A stretch of 64,000 nt of DNA from Maylandia zebra (GCF_041146795.1 NC_135181.1:42195559-42259558), one strand, 5' to 3'. Positions 22,490 to 37,155 are shown, numbered from the stretch's first letter. Numbers and translations: made by a program. Notes: generated from the sequence alone by a model not told the origin.

Positions 22490-23975
22490 ATCTTTTAGAC
22501 CCCATTCCCACAAAACTGCTCAAAGAAGTCCTGCCATTAATTAATTCTTCGATCTTAAATATGATCAACCTATCTCTAATAATCGGCTATCACAGGCCTT
22601 CAAGCTGGCTGTAGTTAAACCTTTACTCAAAAAGCATCTCTAGACCCAGCAGTCTTAGCTAATTATAGGCCAATCTCCAACCTTCCTTTATATCAAACAT
22701 CCTTGAAAGAGTAGTTGTCAAACAGCTAACAGATCATCTGCAGAGGTTTATTTGAAGAGTTTCAGTCAGGTTTCAGAGCTCATCACAGCACAGAAACAGC
22801 TTTAGTGAAGGTTACAAATGATCTTCTTATGGCCTCTGACAGTGGACTCATCTCTGTGCTTGTCCTGCTAGACCTCAGTGCAGCGTTCGATACTGTTGAC
22901 CATAATATCCTATTAGAGCGATTAGAACATGCTGTAGGTATTACAGGTACTGCACTGCAGTGGTTTGTATCATATCTATCTAACAGACTCCAATTTGTGC
23001 ATGTAAATGGAGAGTCCTCTTCACCCACTGAGGTTAATTATGAAGTTCCACAGGGTTCAGTGCTAGGACCAATTCTGTTTACATTATACATGCTTCCCTT
23101 AGGCAGTATCATTAGAAGACATAGCATACATTTTCACTGCTACGCAGATGGCACCCAGCTCTATCTGTCCATGAAGCCAGATAACACACACCAATGAGTT
23201 AAACTGCAGGAATGTCTTAAAGACATAAAGACCTGGATGGCCGCTAACTTTCTGCTTCTTAATTCAGATCAAACTGAGGTTATTGTACTCGGCCCTGAAA
23301 AGCTTAGAAATATGGTATTTAACCAGATTCTTACTCTGGATGGCGTTACCTTGGCCTCCAGTAACGCTGTGAGGAACCTTGGAGTCATTTTTGACCAGGA
23401 CATGTCCTTCAACGCACATATTAAACAAATATGTAAGACTGCATTCTTCCATTTGTGCAACATCTCTAAAATTAGAAATATCCTGTCTCAGAGTGAAGCT
23501 GAAAAACTAGTTCATGCATTTATTACTTCCAGGCTGGACGACTGTAATTCATTATTATCAGGAAGTCCTAAAAACTCGCTGAAAAGCCTTCAGCTAATCC
23601 AAAATGCTGCAGCAAGAGTCCTGACAGGGATTAGAAAGAGAGAGCATATTTCTCCTGTTTTGGCTTCCCTTCATTGGCTTCCTGTTAAATCCAGAATTCA
23701 AAATCCTGCTCCTCACATACAAGGTCTTAAATAATCAGGCCCCATCTTATCTTAATGACCTTGTAGTACCATATCACCCTATTAGAGCACTTCGCTCTCG
23801 CTCTGCAGGCCTACTTGTTGTTCCTAGAGTATTTAAAAGTAGAATGGGAGGCAGAGCCTTCAGTTTTCAGGCCCCTCTTCTGTGGAACCAGCTTCCAGTT
23901 TGGATTCAGGAGACAGACACTATCTCTACTTTCAAGATTAGGCTTCAAACTTTCCTTTTTGCTAAAGCATATAGT
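22490..23975 (+). pseudogene. L2-B ORF2 remnant (reverse transcriptase and C-terminus)
   Basis: RT motifs such as [26 protein letters not shown] and CYADGTQLY are readable; the last has lost the second catalytic aspartate (YADD to YADG). Lesions include a one-base loss in the AAAAAGC(C)ATC stretch near 22636, an indel near 22745, a TGA in place of a Leu codon near 23196, and a further shift near 23697. The TGA and the one-base loss are also in L2-C. Confidence 0.88.
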
Positions 23976-24365
23976 TAGGGCTGGACCAGGTGACCCTGAA
24001 TCCTCCCTTAGTTATGCTGCAATAGACGTAGGCTGCCGGGGGATTCCCATGATGCATTGAGTTTTTCCTTTCCAGTCACCTTTCTCACTCACTATGTATT
24101 AACAGACCTCTCTGCATTGAATCATATCTGTTATTAACCTCTGTCTCTCTTCCACAGCATGTCTTTTTCCTGTCTTCCTTCTCTCACCCCAGCCAATCAC
24201 AGCAGATGGCCCCGCCCCTCCCTGAGCCTGGTTCTGCTGGAGGTTTCTTCCTGTTAAAAGGGAGTTTTCCCTTCCCACTGTTGCCAAAGTGCTTGCTCAT
24301 AGGGGGTCATATGATTGTTGGGTTTTTCTCTGTATTTATTATTGTGCGATCTACTGTACAATATT

Positions 24366-24384
24366 TAGCGCCTTGAGGCGACTT
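24366..24384 (+). other. L2 3'-terminal hairpin (RT recognition element)
   Basis: CGCCTTGAGGCG forms a short stem with a TTGA loop close to the 3' end, followed by TTGAATTGAA repeats. The L2 reverse transcriptase is known to recognise such a 3' stem-loop in eel UnaL2. The same hairpin occurs in L2-A and, inverted, in L2-C. Confidence 0.65.
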
Positions 24385-24432
24385 TTGTTGTGATTTGGCG
24401 CTGTAGAAATAAAATTGAATTGAATTGAATTG

Positions 24433-24824
24433 ATTTGAATACCATTACATTATATTTACTGTGCTCATGCAAAAAAAATAATGGCGGATCAAAATGAATG
24501 TTGGTGCCAATCTTTGGCCCATCTAAAGTTCTAATTATAATAGCACCCAAATATTACTTCAAATGTATTTTATGGAAAATATATAAGTTTTTTGTTTTTT
24601 TCGGCTAAAAAAAACAGTGCGCTCATGTAAAGAAACTGGGATTTAAAGGGTTAAAACACTGAAAATATAATTAATACTTGATATGAATATTTTAGGCAGA
24701 ACTAGTTTTAAAAGACTGACTCATTTAAGGTGGAAAATATATTAAATATTAATATATAACATTTTTTAGCACTTTTTGGGGCATGGCCATTTTTTGGCCT
24801 TAGGATCAAAGATGTGTTTTAAAG
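24433..24824. other. AT-rich spacer, no gene seen
   Basis: AT-rich sequence lies between the L2-B tail and a MITE. It probably belongs to the body of the hAT element whose transposase remnant starts at 25801, but nothing coding can be read. Confidence 0.4.
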
Positions 24825-25800
24825 CAGCGGTCCCCAACCCCCAGACCGGTACCGGTCCGTGAGTCGTTTGGTACCGGGCCGCGAGAGTTAAGGCTCAGGT
24901 GTGAAATGTATGGTTTTCACGGTTTTTATCGGTTTTTCTGTCACGGTTCTGGGTCCGTTGGACCCAGTATTTTGAGTTTATTGTGTTTTGATTTAAGTTT
25001 GCATCAGGGATTGTGTTCTTGTTCTCTTGTCGTGTTATGGTAATGTTTATGTCTATTATTAGAGTTCCATGTTTCTGTTTATCTGGGTTTAAGATGTGGG
25101 TTTAGTTTCATATGTCATTTCAAGTCTGTCTCTGTCTAGTCTGTGTCTTAGTAAAGTGTGTTTTGTTTCCTTTTTTATTGTGAAGGTCTGCGTCTCATGT
25201 GAGTGTGTTCAGTTTTACCTTTGTCTCGTCTTGTTGATTATTCCCAGCTGTGTCCACCACCTGTGTGTAATTCCCCTGTGGTTCTATGTGTATTTAAGTC
25301 ATGTCTTCCGTCATTGTTGTTGCTGGTCCGTCTGTGTATTCCACCCTGCCTCATCTGCGTTTCTACCATGTCTCACCCGTGTGTTCTCCCTGCTGTCCGC
25401 CGTTAGTCTCTTCTGGTCATTCTCGTTAAGGTTTGTGCTCTGTAGTTTAGTTGATCCCAGTATAGTTTAGTTCTAGCTCCATTTGCCGTTTGTATTTACT
25501 TTCATGTTCAATAAACCACCTTTACACCTTCATGACTGCCTGCATTTGGATCCTCCTTCATTTCCTCCACACGGCTCACCTCACTCACCGTGACAGTTTC
25601 AGCGTTATTTTGTTATCGTTTTTATCCTTAACTCGGTTTTCCCGGGTTTTTTCACGTGTGTTATGAATAAATCTTCTTTTTTTCGGTACCGGTACTAGTT
25701 TTATTTTGATGTATTTATCCGCGACACCTTAAAGGCCGGTCCGTGACAATATTGTCGGGCATAAACCGGTCCGTGGCGCAAAAAAGGTTGGGGACCGCTG
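24825..25800. mobile_element. hAT-type MITE with 15-bp inverted ends, containing a solo LTR
   Basis: The ends are CAGCGGTCCCCAACC and its inverse GGTTGGGGACCGCTG, with ACCGGTACCGGTCCGTG subterminal palindromes. Without the solo LTR it is about 320 bp. Flanks TTTTAAAG and TCTTAGGG match in five of eight bases, consistent with an old 8-bp duplication. It lies at the edge of a decayed hAT transposase. Confidence 0.8.
24939..25595 (+). mobile_element. Solo LTR (657 bp)
   Basis: It starts TGTCACGGTTCTGGGTCCG and ends CACCGTGACA, with flanks TTTTC and GTTTC (four of five identical). Inside are a CTGGGTCC-GGACCCAG hairpin near the start, a TATTTAAG TATA-like box near 25290, and an AATAAA at about 25510. 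This layout matches the LTRs at 54811 and 57632. No internal region remains. Confidence 0.85.
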
Positions 25801-27115
25801 TCTTAGGGTTTCAAGAGGCAGTCAGACTGGATGCTGCTGGGCTGACCAGCAAGATTATTGGCTGTTTAGAAAAACATGGGCTGGACTACAGACAGAACCT
25901 TGTTGGCCAAGGGTATGATGGAGCATCTGTGATGAGTTGGTCACATTCTGGTGTACAAGCTAGGATAAAGGAGGTGGCAAAGTATGCTTTCTACATTCAC
26001 TGTAGTGCCCACTGCTTAAACCTTGTCATAGTAGATGCAGTCCAAAGTGTGCCTGATGCAGGAAATTTCTTTTCTTTGCTCGAACGATTATACACATTCA
26101 TATCTGGATCTTACGTCCATCAGAAATGGCTGACAGTGCAGCAGGAAATGTTTCATGGGGTACCAAGAGAACTGCAGTGCCTTAGTGAGACACGTTGGTC
26201 TTCTAGACATATAGCATGTCGCAATATCGTGAACAGGTTGCCTGCAATTTTGCGTGTACTAGAAGAGATCTCATCAGAGAACAATGCACAGAGAGCTGTA
26301 GAAGCAAAGGGCATTCTGGTTCAAATGGATCTGAATTTTGTTGGTTGCCTTGCACTCTTCAGAAAAGTATTGAGTGATTCTATTATGGTTTATTACCTAA
26401 CTGAATTCTTTTTTGATGACCTGTGGACTGATATTGTAGAAACGTGAAAAAAGTGGCATTTCAACCCAACACATCCCAAAACGATCAATACAGAAAGCAA
26501 GAAAACTTCATGATTCTCTCGTTAATTCTACCCTTGGACAGCATGCAGACCCAGACAGCAAACAAATGTTCAGAATCCAAGTATTCTACCCAGTTATAGA
26601 TTGTATGATGGGAGAAATGGAAAGACGCTTTTCTAGGCTGAACTGTAATATTATGAAAGGTGTTCAGGCATTAAATCCATCAAGTGGCACATTTTTGAGA
26701 GAGGAGGATGTACTACTTCTTGCCCGTGCTTATGACTCCAATACTGACGATCTGAAGCATGAAGTACCTCAGATTAGGCGAGTCTTAGAAAGACTTGCAA
26801 AGAGTGATGAAACAGTTCCTACCACTCTCCTACAGTTTGTGAGTTTCTTGGAGTCGTATAATGATGTGTTTTTTGAACTGTTCCGGCTGTGTAAAATAGC
26901 TGTAGTGTAGCCTGTCAGCAGTGCATCTTGTGAAAGGACCTTTCTCTGCTTTGAGGATAATTAAAAACTATTTACGATCAACTATGACAGAGGAAACACT
27001 GTCCAATCTGTCTATACTCAGTATTGAATCCAAACACACAAAAGCATTGGATTTGGATGAGTTTGTCAGACGGTTTGCTAATCAACATGGAAATCGCCGC
27101 ATTCAGTTGTTGTAG
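25801..27115 (+). pseudogene. Decayed hAT transposase (ZMYM1/DUF4371-like)
   Basis: Three frame segments (25801-26447, about 26449-26920, and 26921-27115) spell a typical fish hAT transposase. Readable motifs are LVGQGYDGASVMS, FYIHCSAHCLNLVIVDAV, LSETRWSSRH, LLQFVSFL, and the C-terminal dimerisation domain with RTFSALRIIKNYLRSTM and LSNLSILSIES. Internal stops and shifts separate the pieces and the N-terminus is gone. It is likely the backbone into which the MITE and L2-C inserted. Confidence 0.88.
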
Positions 27116-27604
27116 ACACAGTATTCTTCAACGTGGCCTAATGTAATGAAAAATAAACTTTAATTCAATTCAATTCAATTCAATTCAATTCAATTTTATT
27201 TATATAGCGCCAAATCACAACATAAGTTGCCTCAAGGCGCTTCATAGATACAGAGAAAAACCCAACAATCATATGACCCCTATGAGCAAGCACTTTGGCA
27301 ACAGTGGGAAGGGAAAACTCCCTTTTAACAGGAAGAAACCTCCAGCAGAACCAGGCTCAGGGAGGGGCGGGGCCATCTGCTGCGACCGGTTGGGGTGAGA
27401 GAAGGAAGACAGGATAAAAGACATGCTGTGGAAGAGGGACAGAGGTTAATAACAGATATGATTCAATGCAGAGAGGTCTGTTAATACATAGTGAGTGAGA
27501 AAGGTGACTGGAAAGGAAAAACTCAATGCATCATGGGAATCCCCCGGCAGCCTACGTCTATTGCAGCATAACTAAGGGAGGATTCAGGGTCACCTGGTCC
27601 AGCC

Positions 27605-30540
<2,936 letters not shown>

Positions 30541-30541
30541 T

Positions 30542-30584
30542 TATAATAAAGTTTATAATAAAGTTCTATCTTATCTTATCTTAT
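30542..30584 (+). mobile_element. Very short Rex1-type 3' tail insertion inside L2-C
   Basis: About 43 bp, mostly AATAAAG and (TTATC)n, interrupt sequence that is continuous in L2-D. The same tail pattern ends the Rex1-like LINE at 36424. TTATG flanks both sides as a possible duplication. Confidence 0.55.
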
Positions 30585-30735
30585 GTTTAAGTTGTTTATT
30601 GCTGGTTTTTAGTTTGTTTTTTGTCTGTTTGGGAGCTGACACAGTCTCTATGGAGATGTGTTTTTTTTGGGGGGGGGGGGGGGGGGGGTAGCAGGAGGAG
30701 AGAAGCTGCAGAGAGGCATGTAAGACTGCAACTCT

Positions 30736-31236
30736 GTGGACGCGGAGCATTTTCCGACAGTAAAGGCGTTTTCAAATTTAAGTACTTGACTAGTGAATCC
30801 TGATGGTGAAAACGGTTTTTTTCATATATTTTGTTCAGTGTTTTCTGTTAAGTGCAGATTTCTGACCTTTTGGTGTAAATGTAAGGATGTAATACACTTT
30901 TGAATGTATTTCCAACATAAAAAGAGTTTGAAAGTTAATTAAAAATACAAGTCCAACTTAATCCACCTTGTATTGTGTAGGTTTCTGGATTTTGTACTTA
31001 TTGGGATATATGCTTATTTGTTGTATAGGCTATGAACTGAAATATTTAGTTATTTTGGCTAATGCCAAAAAGAATGTTAGACTACGCTATATTAAACAAA
31101 AATTGATGTATTTTGACTATATATGGCATGTATTAGAAAACGTAGCACCTGCAAATGTGTAAAGAAATGGCTTCGACTTTGCCACCCTATCTGATCTCCA
31201 TGCCACCCCAAAAATTTTTCTCTAGATCCGCCCCTG
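30736..31236. mobile_element. AT-rich MITE fragment(s)
   Basis: The left part starts with TGGACGCGGAGCATTTTCC, also present at 31470. The right end TCTAGATCCGCCCCTG is the inverse of a common fish MITE terminus (CAGGGGCGGATCTAG). Other boundaries are not resolvable. No coding sequence is seen. Confidence 0.45.
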
Positions 31237-31240
31237 CCAG

Positions 31241-31362
31241 GATGAGGCGTACGAGTCCTGCGTCCATCTCCTGGTGGAGCGTTTGGTCAACAGCGAAAAT
31301 GCAACCGTTTTTTGTTACGGGCAGACTGGATCAGGCAAGACGTACACACTGGGTGGAAGGAG
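31241..31362 (+). pseudogene. Kinesin motor-domain fragment with P-loop
   Basis: The reading frame gives DEAYESCVHLLVERLV, then NATVFCYGQTGSGKTYTLGG, which contains the kinesin P-loop GQTGSGKT. The spacing before the P-loop fits KIF4/KIF21/KIF27-type motors, but I cannot name the gene. MITE sequence abuts both ends within a few bases. A CAG at the left may be a splice acceptor or a coding Gln. No neighbouring kinesin exon was found on either strand, so an isolated relic is more likely than an active exon. Confidence 0.6.
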
Positions 31363-31547
31363 CCAGCGAGTTCTCACTCGCTTTTGCGCATGCACAGGAC
31401 TGGAATGTAAGCATTTTCGGCCGTTTCAATGTGGACGCACAACTCTGTGAAAACGACTGAAAATGCTAGTGTGGACGCGGAGCATTTTCCGACAAAAACG
31501 CCATTTTCAAATCTATCTGGGCTAGTGTGGACATAGCCTGAGGCTCA
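31363..31547. mobile_element. MITE fragment (AGTGTGGAC family)
   Basis: It contains ACTGGAATG, AAAACGACTGAAAATG and ends CTAGTGTGGACATAGCC, related to the complete element at 34829-35485. The left end is missing, replaced by the kinesin fragment. Confidence 0.55.
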
Positions 31548-31734
31548 TCGAAGGCACCATCTCACCTGAAAACAGTCTATCAGAGGGTCAGCACATCTGA
31601 TGGACTGGTACAGGAAACCCACAGCACTGGGACCACCTTGGAACCAGCACGAGTGCTTTGGGTTTACTGGGCATTCTGGGTTTTGGAAAAAGCTTTGAGT
31701 GGTCAAAAAACCCACACACAAAAACAGGATTAAA

Positions 31735-31904
31735 TTTATTACATTTTACCTATGTAGCACCAAATCACAACAACAGTCCCTTTACATTGTAAGGTAGAGG
31801 CCCTGCAATAATACAGAGGAATCCCACAATCCTGTTAAAAGGGAGCTTTTCCTTCCCACTGTCATAGGGGTCCTGTGGAAGAAAGGGGGGGGGGGGGGGG
31901 GGGG
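31735..31904 (-). mobile_element. Old L2-type 3' end relic and G homopolymer
   Basis: Read on the minus strand it has the L2 3' motif order, including TTCCTTCCCACTG inverse neighbours, TTGTTGTGATTTGG and a decayed hairpin. A run of about 18 G at 31886-31904 follows and may be unreliable in length. Confidence 0.6.
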
Positions 31905-33040
31905 TCATTTGCTCCTGATGGAGGGAGCCTCTGTTTACTACACAATAATAAAATGTAGGGCTAGTGTTACATCAGGCTTTTCTGGGTTAAACATTTCCAT
32001 CTTTTTTCCTGTGAAGTTTGTTAAAACTACACGACTGATCGACGAGAAACAGTTGGGCTGATGACTGATGACAGTAGGAGGTGTGTAAGTGTGCATTACA
32101 GCAACACTTCAGAAGAAGTGAGCGTGCTCCACACTGGTTCTGTGTGAACCTATGGGAATCTGTAAATCTGCTCCTTAACGTGATTAGTTGTGGCTATCTT
32201 CTCGAGGTACACATTGGATATTTGTTGTTTCGTCCTGGTTAGTGGCTCTGACACTCACTAGTCCTTGGCCTCCTTCCTTCTTATAACCCACCACAAGGTT
32301 CAGTACTTAGTCCTTTACTTTTTATACTGTATTTAAACTAATTAGAATGTCTTGATTTAAATACCACTGTGTTTGTCAGTGAGGAAATCCTGGATCAGCT
32401 CCTGGGTACTGTAAAGGTATAAAAACTGTTTCTTATAAATGGGTTATTATAAAATTTAAGAACATCCACTATCCATTTGGAAATCAACCAATAAATCATA
32501 ATAGTAAATTCAGCATAAACAATGTTGAAACTGATGATGGATCCAAAACTAAAGTTCATAGGTGTATTGTTAGATTGTAAATGAAGTTGCCCCCCACCCC
32601 CACCCCATGAAACACATCTTAACAGTTTTTTTTCTAAGAAAAAAACTTTATTACACAAAGAGGACTTGTAAATATGGATTGTCTTTAAAAACTGTACTGT
32701 ATTGTATGTAGCTCCATACTTGCTCTACTGGGTCAACAGGGGGGGATTAACATAAAACAATGACAAACTCAGTATGTTTAAAAGAAAGCAGTAAGAATAG
32801 TGTACAAAGCAAGGAGTGGCGATCCCAGCACCCCACTGTTCATTCTTTAATAACATTTTATGAATCAAAAGATTTTAAAATGATACGATGATGTTATTAC
32901 CATAGAGAGGGATTTGAGGGTCTCTCTGGTTACAGTGTTACTTCAGAACTCCAATAATTTGGATAAAAGGCAGACGATGGATGCCACTGTGGAGTGTCCA
33001 TGCTTTGGTTTTAGGCTGCTTCTCCACAGACGTCACACAT
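31905..33040 (-). other. Zinc-finger gene 3' UTR and flank
   Basis: No open frame of note. On the minus strand an AATAAA at 32647-32652 lies about 390 nt past the zinc-finger stop and is the likely poly(A) signal. The rest (31905-32600) shows nothing recognisable. Confidence 0.45.
32647..32652 (-). terminator. Candidate poly(A) signal of the zinc-finger gene
   Basis: AATAAA on the minus strand, 390 nt downstream of the stop codon. Confidence 0.4.
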
Positions 33041-34531
33041 TTACTGCTTATGTCCAGAGTGGGTTTGCAGATGGTTTATTAAGTATCTTTTATGAGTAAA
33101 GGCCTTTCCACACTGACCACAGCTGAACTGTTTAACCCCACTGTGGGTGAGCTGATGTCTCCGTAGGTTAGTAATCAGCGTAAAGGCCTTTCCACACTGA
33201 CCACAGCTGAATGGTTTAATTCCACTGTGGAGGAGCTGGTGATTTTTTAAATCACCTTTCTGACTAAAACACTTTCCACACTGATCGCAGCTGAATGGTT
33301 TAACCCCACTGTGGGTAAACTGGTGTCTTTTCAATTCACCCATCTCAGTAAAGGCCTTTCCACACTCCCCACAGATGAATGCTTTAACCCCACTGTGGAT
33401 GAGCTGATGTCTTTTTAAGCTCCTGTGGCTAACAAAACCTTTTCCACACTCCTCACAGCTGAAAGGCTTAACGTCACTGTGGGTGAACTGGTGTGTTTTT
33501 AAATCATCCCTGCGAGTGAAACACTTTCCACACTGATCACACTTGAATGGTTTAACCCCACTGTGGATCAGCTGGTGTTTCTTTAAGATCCCACTGAAAG
33601 CAAAACCCTTTCCACACTGCTCACAGGTGAATGCTGTAATTCCACTGTGGATGAGCTTATGTGTTTTTAATTTACTCGGGCAAGTAAAAGACTTTCCACA
33701 CTGCTCACAGGTGAATGGTTTAACCCCACTGTGGGTAAACTGGTGTCTTTTCAAATCACCCTTCTCTGTAAAAGCCTTTCCACACTCGCCGCAGACAAAT
33801 GCTTTAATTCCACTGTGGGTGACCTGGTGTCGTTTTAATTTACTAATGCAAGTGAACGCCTTTCCACACTGATCACAGATGTATGGTTTAACTCCACTGT
33901 GAGTGAGCTGATGACTGTTTAAATCACTCGTCTCATTAAAACTCCTTCCACACTGACCACAGCAGAATGGTTTAACCCCACTGTGGATGAGCTGGTGTCT
34001 CTGTAACTTACTAACGCAGGTAAAACCCCTTCCACAGTGGTCACAGCTGAATGGCTTAACCCCACTGTGGACGAAGTGATGCTGTTTTAAATCACTCTTC
34101 CGAATAAAACACCTCCCACACTGCTCACAGCTGAATGGTTTAACCCCACTGTGGATGAGCTGGTGCTTTTTTAAATCACTCGACTGAGTAAAACCCTTTC
34201 CACACTGCTCACAGATGAAGGGTCTGTCCCCACTGTGGATGCGTTGGTGTCTTCTGAGGTGGTCCATCTTGGCGAAAGCCTTTCCACAGACGACACAACG
34301 ATGCACTCTGTTTCCCTTTGCGGGTGGTGGGTGAGCTTTGTCAGGCCCACTGCAGTGCTGAGGTCTCTGGCCATTTTTTCCTCTTTGTTCCTGTAGTGAC
34401 AGAAACTAATCTGTGAACCTGCAGTCCTGAGACAATGTCACTGAATTCATGTTAGCATGTGTATGAACCTGTCTCCTCACCGCTTGTGGAGAATCAATTT
34501 CTAAACTCTTCCTTTGCTCCTCCATCTCCTC
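33041..34531 (-). CDS. C2H2 zinc-finger protein with 15 fingers, two 3' exons
   Basis: The large exon (33041-34390) opens at an AG acceptor with EQRGKNGQRPQHCSGP and encodes 15 consecutive C-x2-C-x12-H-x3-H fingers to the stop at 33041, one finger per 84 bp. An upstream 51-bp exon (34481-34531) encodes EEMEEQRKSLEIDSPQA and joins in frame across a GT/AG intron. No KRAB, SCAN or BTB domain is visible; earlier exons may lie to the right or be lost. Linkers are HSGVKPF-like instead of the canonical TGEKP. Fingers all keep their zinc ligands. It is presumably a nuclear DNA-binding protein of a lineage-expanded fish family; target unknown. Confidence 0.88.
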
Positions 34532-34774
34532 CTGTTGGGATGGAAAAGATCATCATTGATAATCAAACACAATCCAAACACTTGCTGGCAGTTACCTTTA
34601 GACCATAAAGATATTGAACTCTGAAGCTGCATATTTTTATTTAATATGGATGCATTACTCATTGGTATTGATCAATTGTCAATTTGCATATCAGCAAGCC
34701 TGTTGTTAGGCAGTGGTGTGTTGATCTCCAGGGCCAGCAACAAGTCTGGTTCAGTCATTTGGCAGGTGTTGATA

Positions 34775-36170
34775 AACTGTGTGGGAGGAAGGATGAAAGA
34801 CCCAAATGCAGGACTCACGGGAAACCAAGGCTACGTCTACACTAATCTGGACAAATTTGAAAACTGAAAACGTCCACACTATTGTTTTCAATCAGTTTTG
34901 AACAGTTGTGCATCCACACTAAAACGACTAAAAACAATTACTTTGCTGTACTGCGCATGCGTGAAACGTAAGATGATTCGACCTGCGTTATTTCTGTCTG
35001 CCGTTTATTTACTTTCCGGCTCTTTGAAATGTCTAGGAAAAGCATCAAGTTTTTTAAATAGACTAACAATGAGGTGGAGTTGCTGCAAGTAACACAAAAG
35101 TACAAAGTTGCAAAAGTGAGTGAGAATTAAAGAATTTGAAGAAAAGCTATCTGGAGCATGTCCGAACTGATATTAATCTTTGATATGGCTGTCAAAATTG
35201 AGAGCAAACAAAATAACTGCTGTACAATGCCGTCCGCCATTTTGGTTGAATTGGTCACATGAATGCATCACATGACTAAAATTCGTCATCGTTTTCAAAA
35301 GGCCTGCGTTTTCGCAGGGCACACTGCGATGCAAAACCAGCGTTTTCAAATGTATCCACTTTGGAAAGCGTTTTCAAAAAGGTCAGTTTTCCTTGACCAA
35401 AAACACTGTCTCAGTGTAGACGGAAGGCCAAAATGGAGAGAAAAGACACGTTTTCAAACGAAAAGGCATTAGTGTGCACATGGCCCAAGGAGTAACTAAG
35501 GGAGGCAGCTTTAGTGGCTGTACGAAACCCGAACATTAACACGAGAAAACTGACCAAAAACTAGAAACAATGAACTACAGCAGAAACTGGGAAACTCGAA
35601 CTGGGAATCACAAGATGCACGGAGGAAACACACAGCACTATGAGGGAACATGATGGTGCGATGCGACAGACAGACAGATGAAAACACAGGAACGGAACCA
35701 GAAAGAAAAACAAATAGTCCAGAAGGCCGCGGCAGTGCAGATACAGTTCAGGGGCCGACCGCGTGGAAAGTGGTAGGGGCGAAGGCGAAGTGGGTCTGGA
35801 GGCCAACCTTGCGGAAAGCAGCGGCGGCGTACTGGAAGCAGCTCCGGAGGTCGACCGCGTGGGAAGAGGCGACAACGCCACAGTTCAGGAGGCCACCTTT
35901 GATGGCGAAGATCCTTGGCCAATAGATCCTGAGTACGACGATGGCAAAGGAGGGCCTTTTCTGGAACCCAATGAAGAAGATGACGGAGACAAAGAGCTTC
36001 AGGTGACTTGGATGGCAGCCATCGTTGGTGTGGTTTGGAGGATTGTGGGCATCAATGTAGTTTGGTGGATGGCCAAAATCGGTGTGATTTGGCGGATGGA
36101 CGAGGATGTGCTGGCCTAATCCGACGTGGACGTATCCAGAGAACAACACTAAGCACTGGTCACCAACCCA
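34775..36170 (-). mobile_element. Decayed LTR element related to the 55-kb family, minus strand
   Basis: The left edge (GTGTGGGAGGAAGGATGAAA and following) resembles the LTR start at 54830 (GTGTGGATTTGTAGTGAGGA). 35700-35930 matches the 3' part of the gag-like frame at 55.6-55.8 kb: repeated CAGTTCAGG-GGCC-GACCGCGTGG and GGCGGCG units, encoding FPRGRPPEL-type repeats on the minus strand. CCCAGGACCATGACA at 36167 resembles an LTR terminus. No long frame survives. A MITE is inserted at 34829-35485. Confidence 0.6.
34829..35485. mobile_element. MITE with GGCTACGTCTACACTAAT ends and 3-bp duplication
   Basis: The left end GGCTACGTCTACACTAAT pairs with the right end ATTAGTGTGCACATGGCC. CAA flanks both sides (34826-34828 and 35486-35488), consistent with a 3-bp target duplication, as in PIF/Harbinger-type elements. 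TTTTCAAA and CGTTTTCAAA motifs recur inside. No coding capacity. Confidence 0.65.
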
Positions 36171-36423
36171 GGACCATGACAGGTACAGCAAAATCAAAAT
36201 GAACCGACCCAAAATGCCTCGAGGAGCTCCAATGTATGCCCAGTCGAGTGCTGTTGTGTTATCATTGTTTTTGTTTAAAACTGCGGGCTGCGTGGGCCTG
36301 ATGTGGTTACACTTTATATTCACACGCTACTCCTAAATGCATTTCTATTGCAGGTCTGTTTGTAGTCGCACATGTGGGTGAAACACGTTTACATCATTTA
36401 ATGCTACAGAGCCATCCATTAAG
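36171..36423. other. Spacer, no gene seen
   Basis: Unclassified sequence between the decayed LTR element and a LINE 3' end. Confidence 0.4.
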
Positions 36424-37155
36424 ATAAGATAAGATGACCTTTATTAGTCCCACAGGTGGGAAATTTGTTTTGTTACAGCAAAAGTGCAAAGTTATGTAGC
36501 AGAAATTAGAAAACACTGGAATGCAATAAAATACAATAGAATAAAATATAAATACAAATACTATATACAACTGAGTGGGAAAATACAAAAATACAACTTC
36601 GTCAGAAGAAGAATTGCACATATAGTAGTCTTATTGCACATGTGAGGGTTTGATCAGCTGCAAAAGTCTTTATTGTGGAGTCTGACAGCTGTGGGGAGGA
36701 AAGACCTGTGAAATCTCTCCGTCCCACACCATGGGTGCCGCAGTCTCCCACTGAAGGAGCTGCTCAGTGCTGTCAGAGTCTCCTGCATGGGGTGGGAGAT
36801 GTTGTCCAACAGGGATGACAGCTTAGCCACCTTTCTCCTGTCACTCACCACCTCCACTGGGTCCAGAGGGCATCCTAGAACAGAGCTGGCCCTTCTGATC
36901 AGCCTGTTCAGTCTCTTCCTGTCCCCAGCAGAGATGCTGCCGCCCCAGCAGACCACACCATAGAAGATGGCTGAGGCCATCACAGAGTCATAGAAGGTCT
37001 TCAGGGGTGGGCCCCCTACTCCAAACGACCTGAGTCTCCACAGCAGGTACAGCCTGCTCTGCCCTTTCCTGTAGAGGGCGTCTGAGTTATGAGTCCAGTC
37101 CAGTTTGTTAAATGAAGCATCAAAGAATTTCTGTGGAGAATTTTTGTACTCCACT
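36424..37155 (-). mobile_element. Rex1-like LINE, strongly 5'-truncated
   Basis: The 3' end lies at the left: a short (AAGAT)n/(TCTTA)n tail, then AATTTCCCACCTGTGGG inverse and an AT-rich 3' UTR. The 166-codon frame at 36654-37154 is the post-RT C-terminus: RLYLLWRLRSFGV, YGVVCWGGSISAGDRKRLNR, and FHRSFLPTAVRLHN. These are typical of Rex1/Babar elements of the CR1 group. Confidence 0.78.

Larger units (their letters stand above)
22490..24432 (+). mobile_element. L2-clade LINE, 5'-truncated (L2-B)
   Basis: It begins inside the ORF2 linker ([19 protein letters not shown]) and runs to the conserved 3' tail, hairpin and TTGAA repeats. It is clearly the same family as L2-A and L2-C. It lies downstream of cavin2 in the same orientation. 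Confidence 0.92.

Noticed and set aside
30668..30689. G homopolymers here and near 31886 and 49421
   Set aside because: Run lengths in assemblies are unreliable; no function assigned beyond possible G4 formation.
31241..31362. Kinesin fragment as an exon of an active gene
   Set aside because: No other motor exons on either strand nearby, and MITE sequence abuts both ends; kept as a pseudogene.
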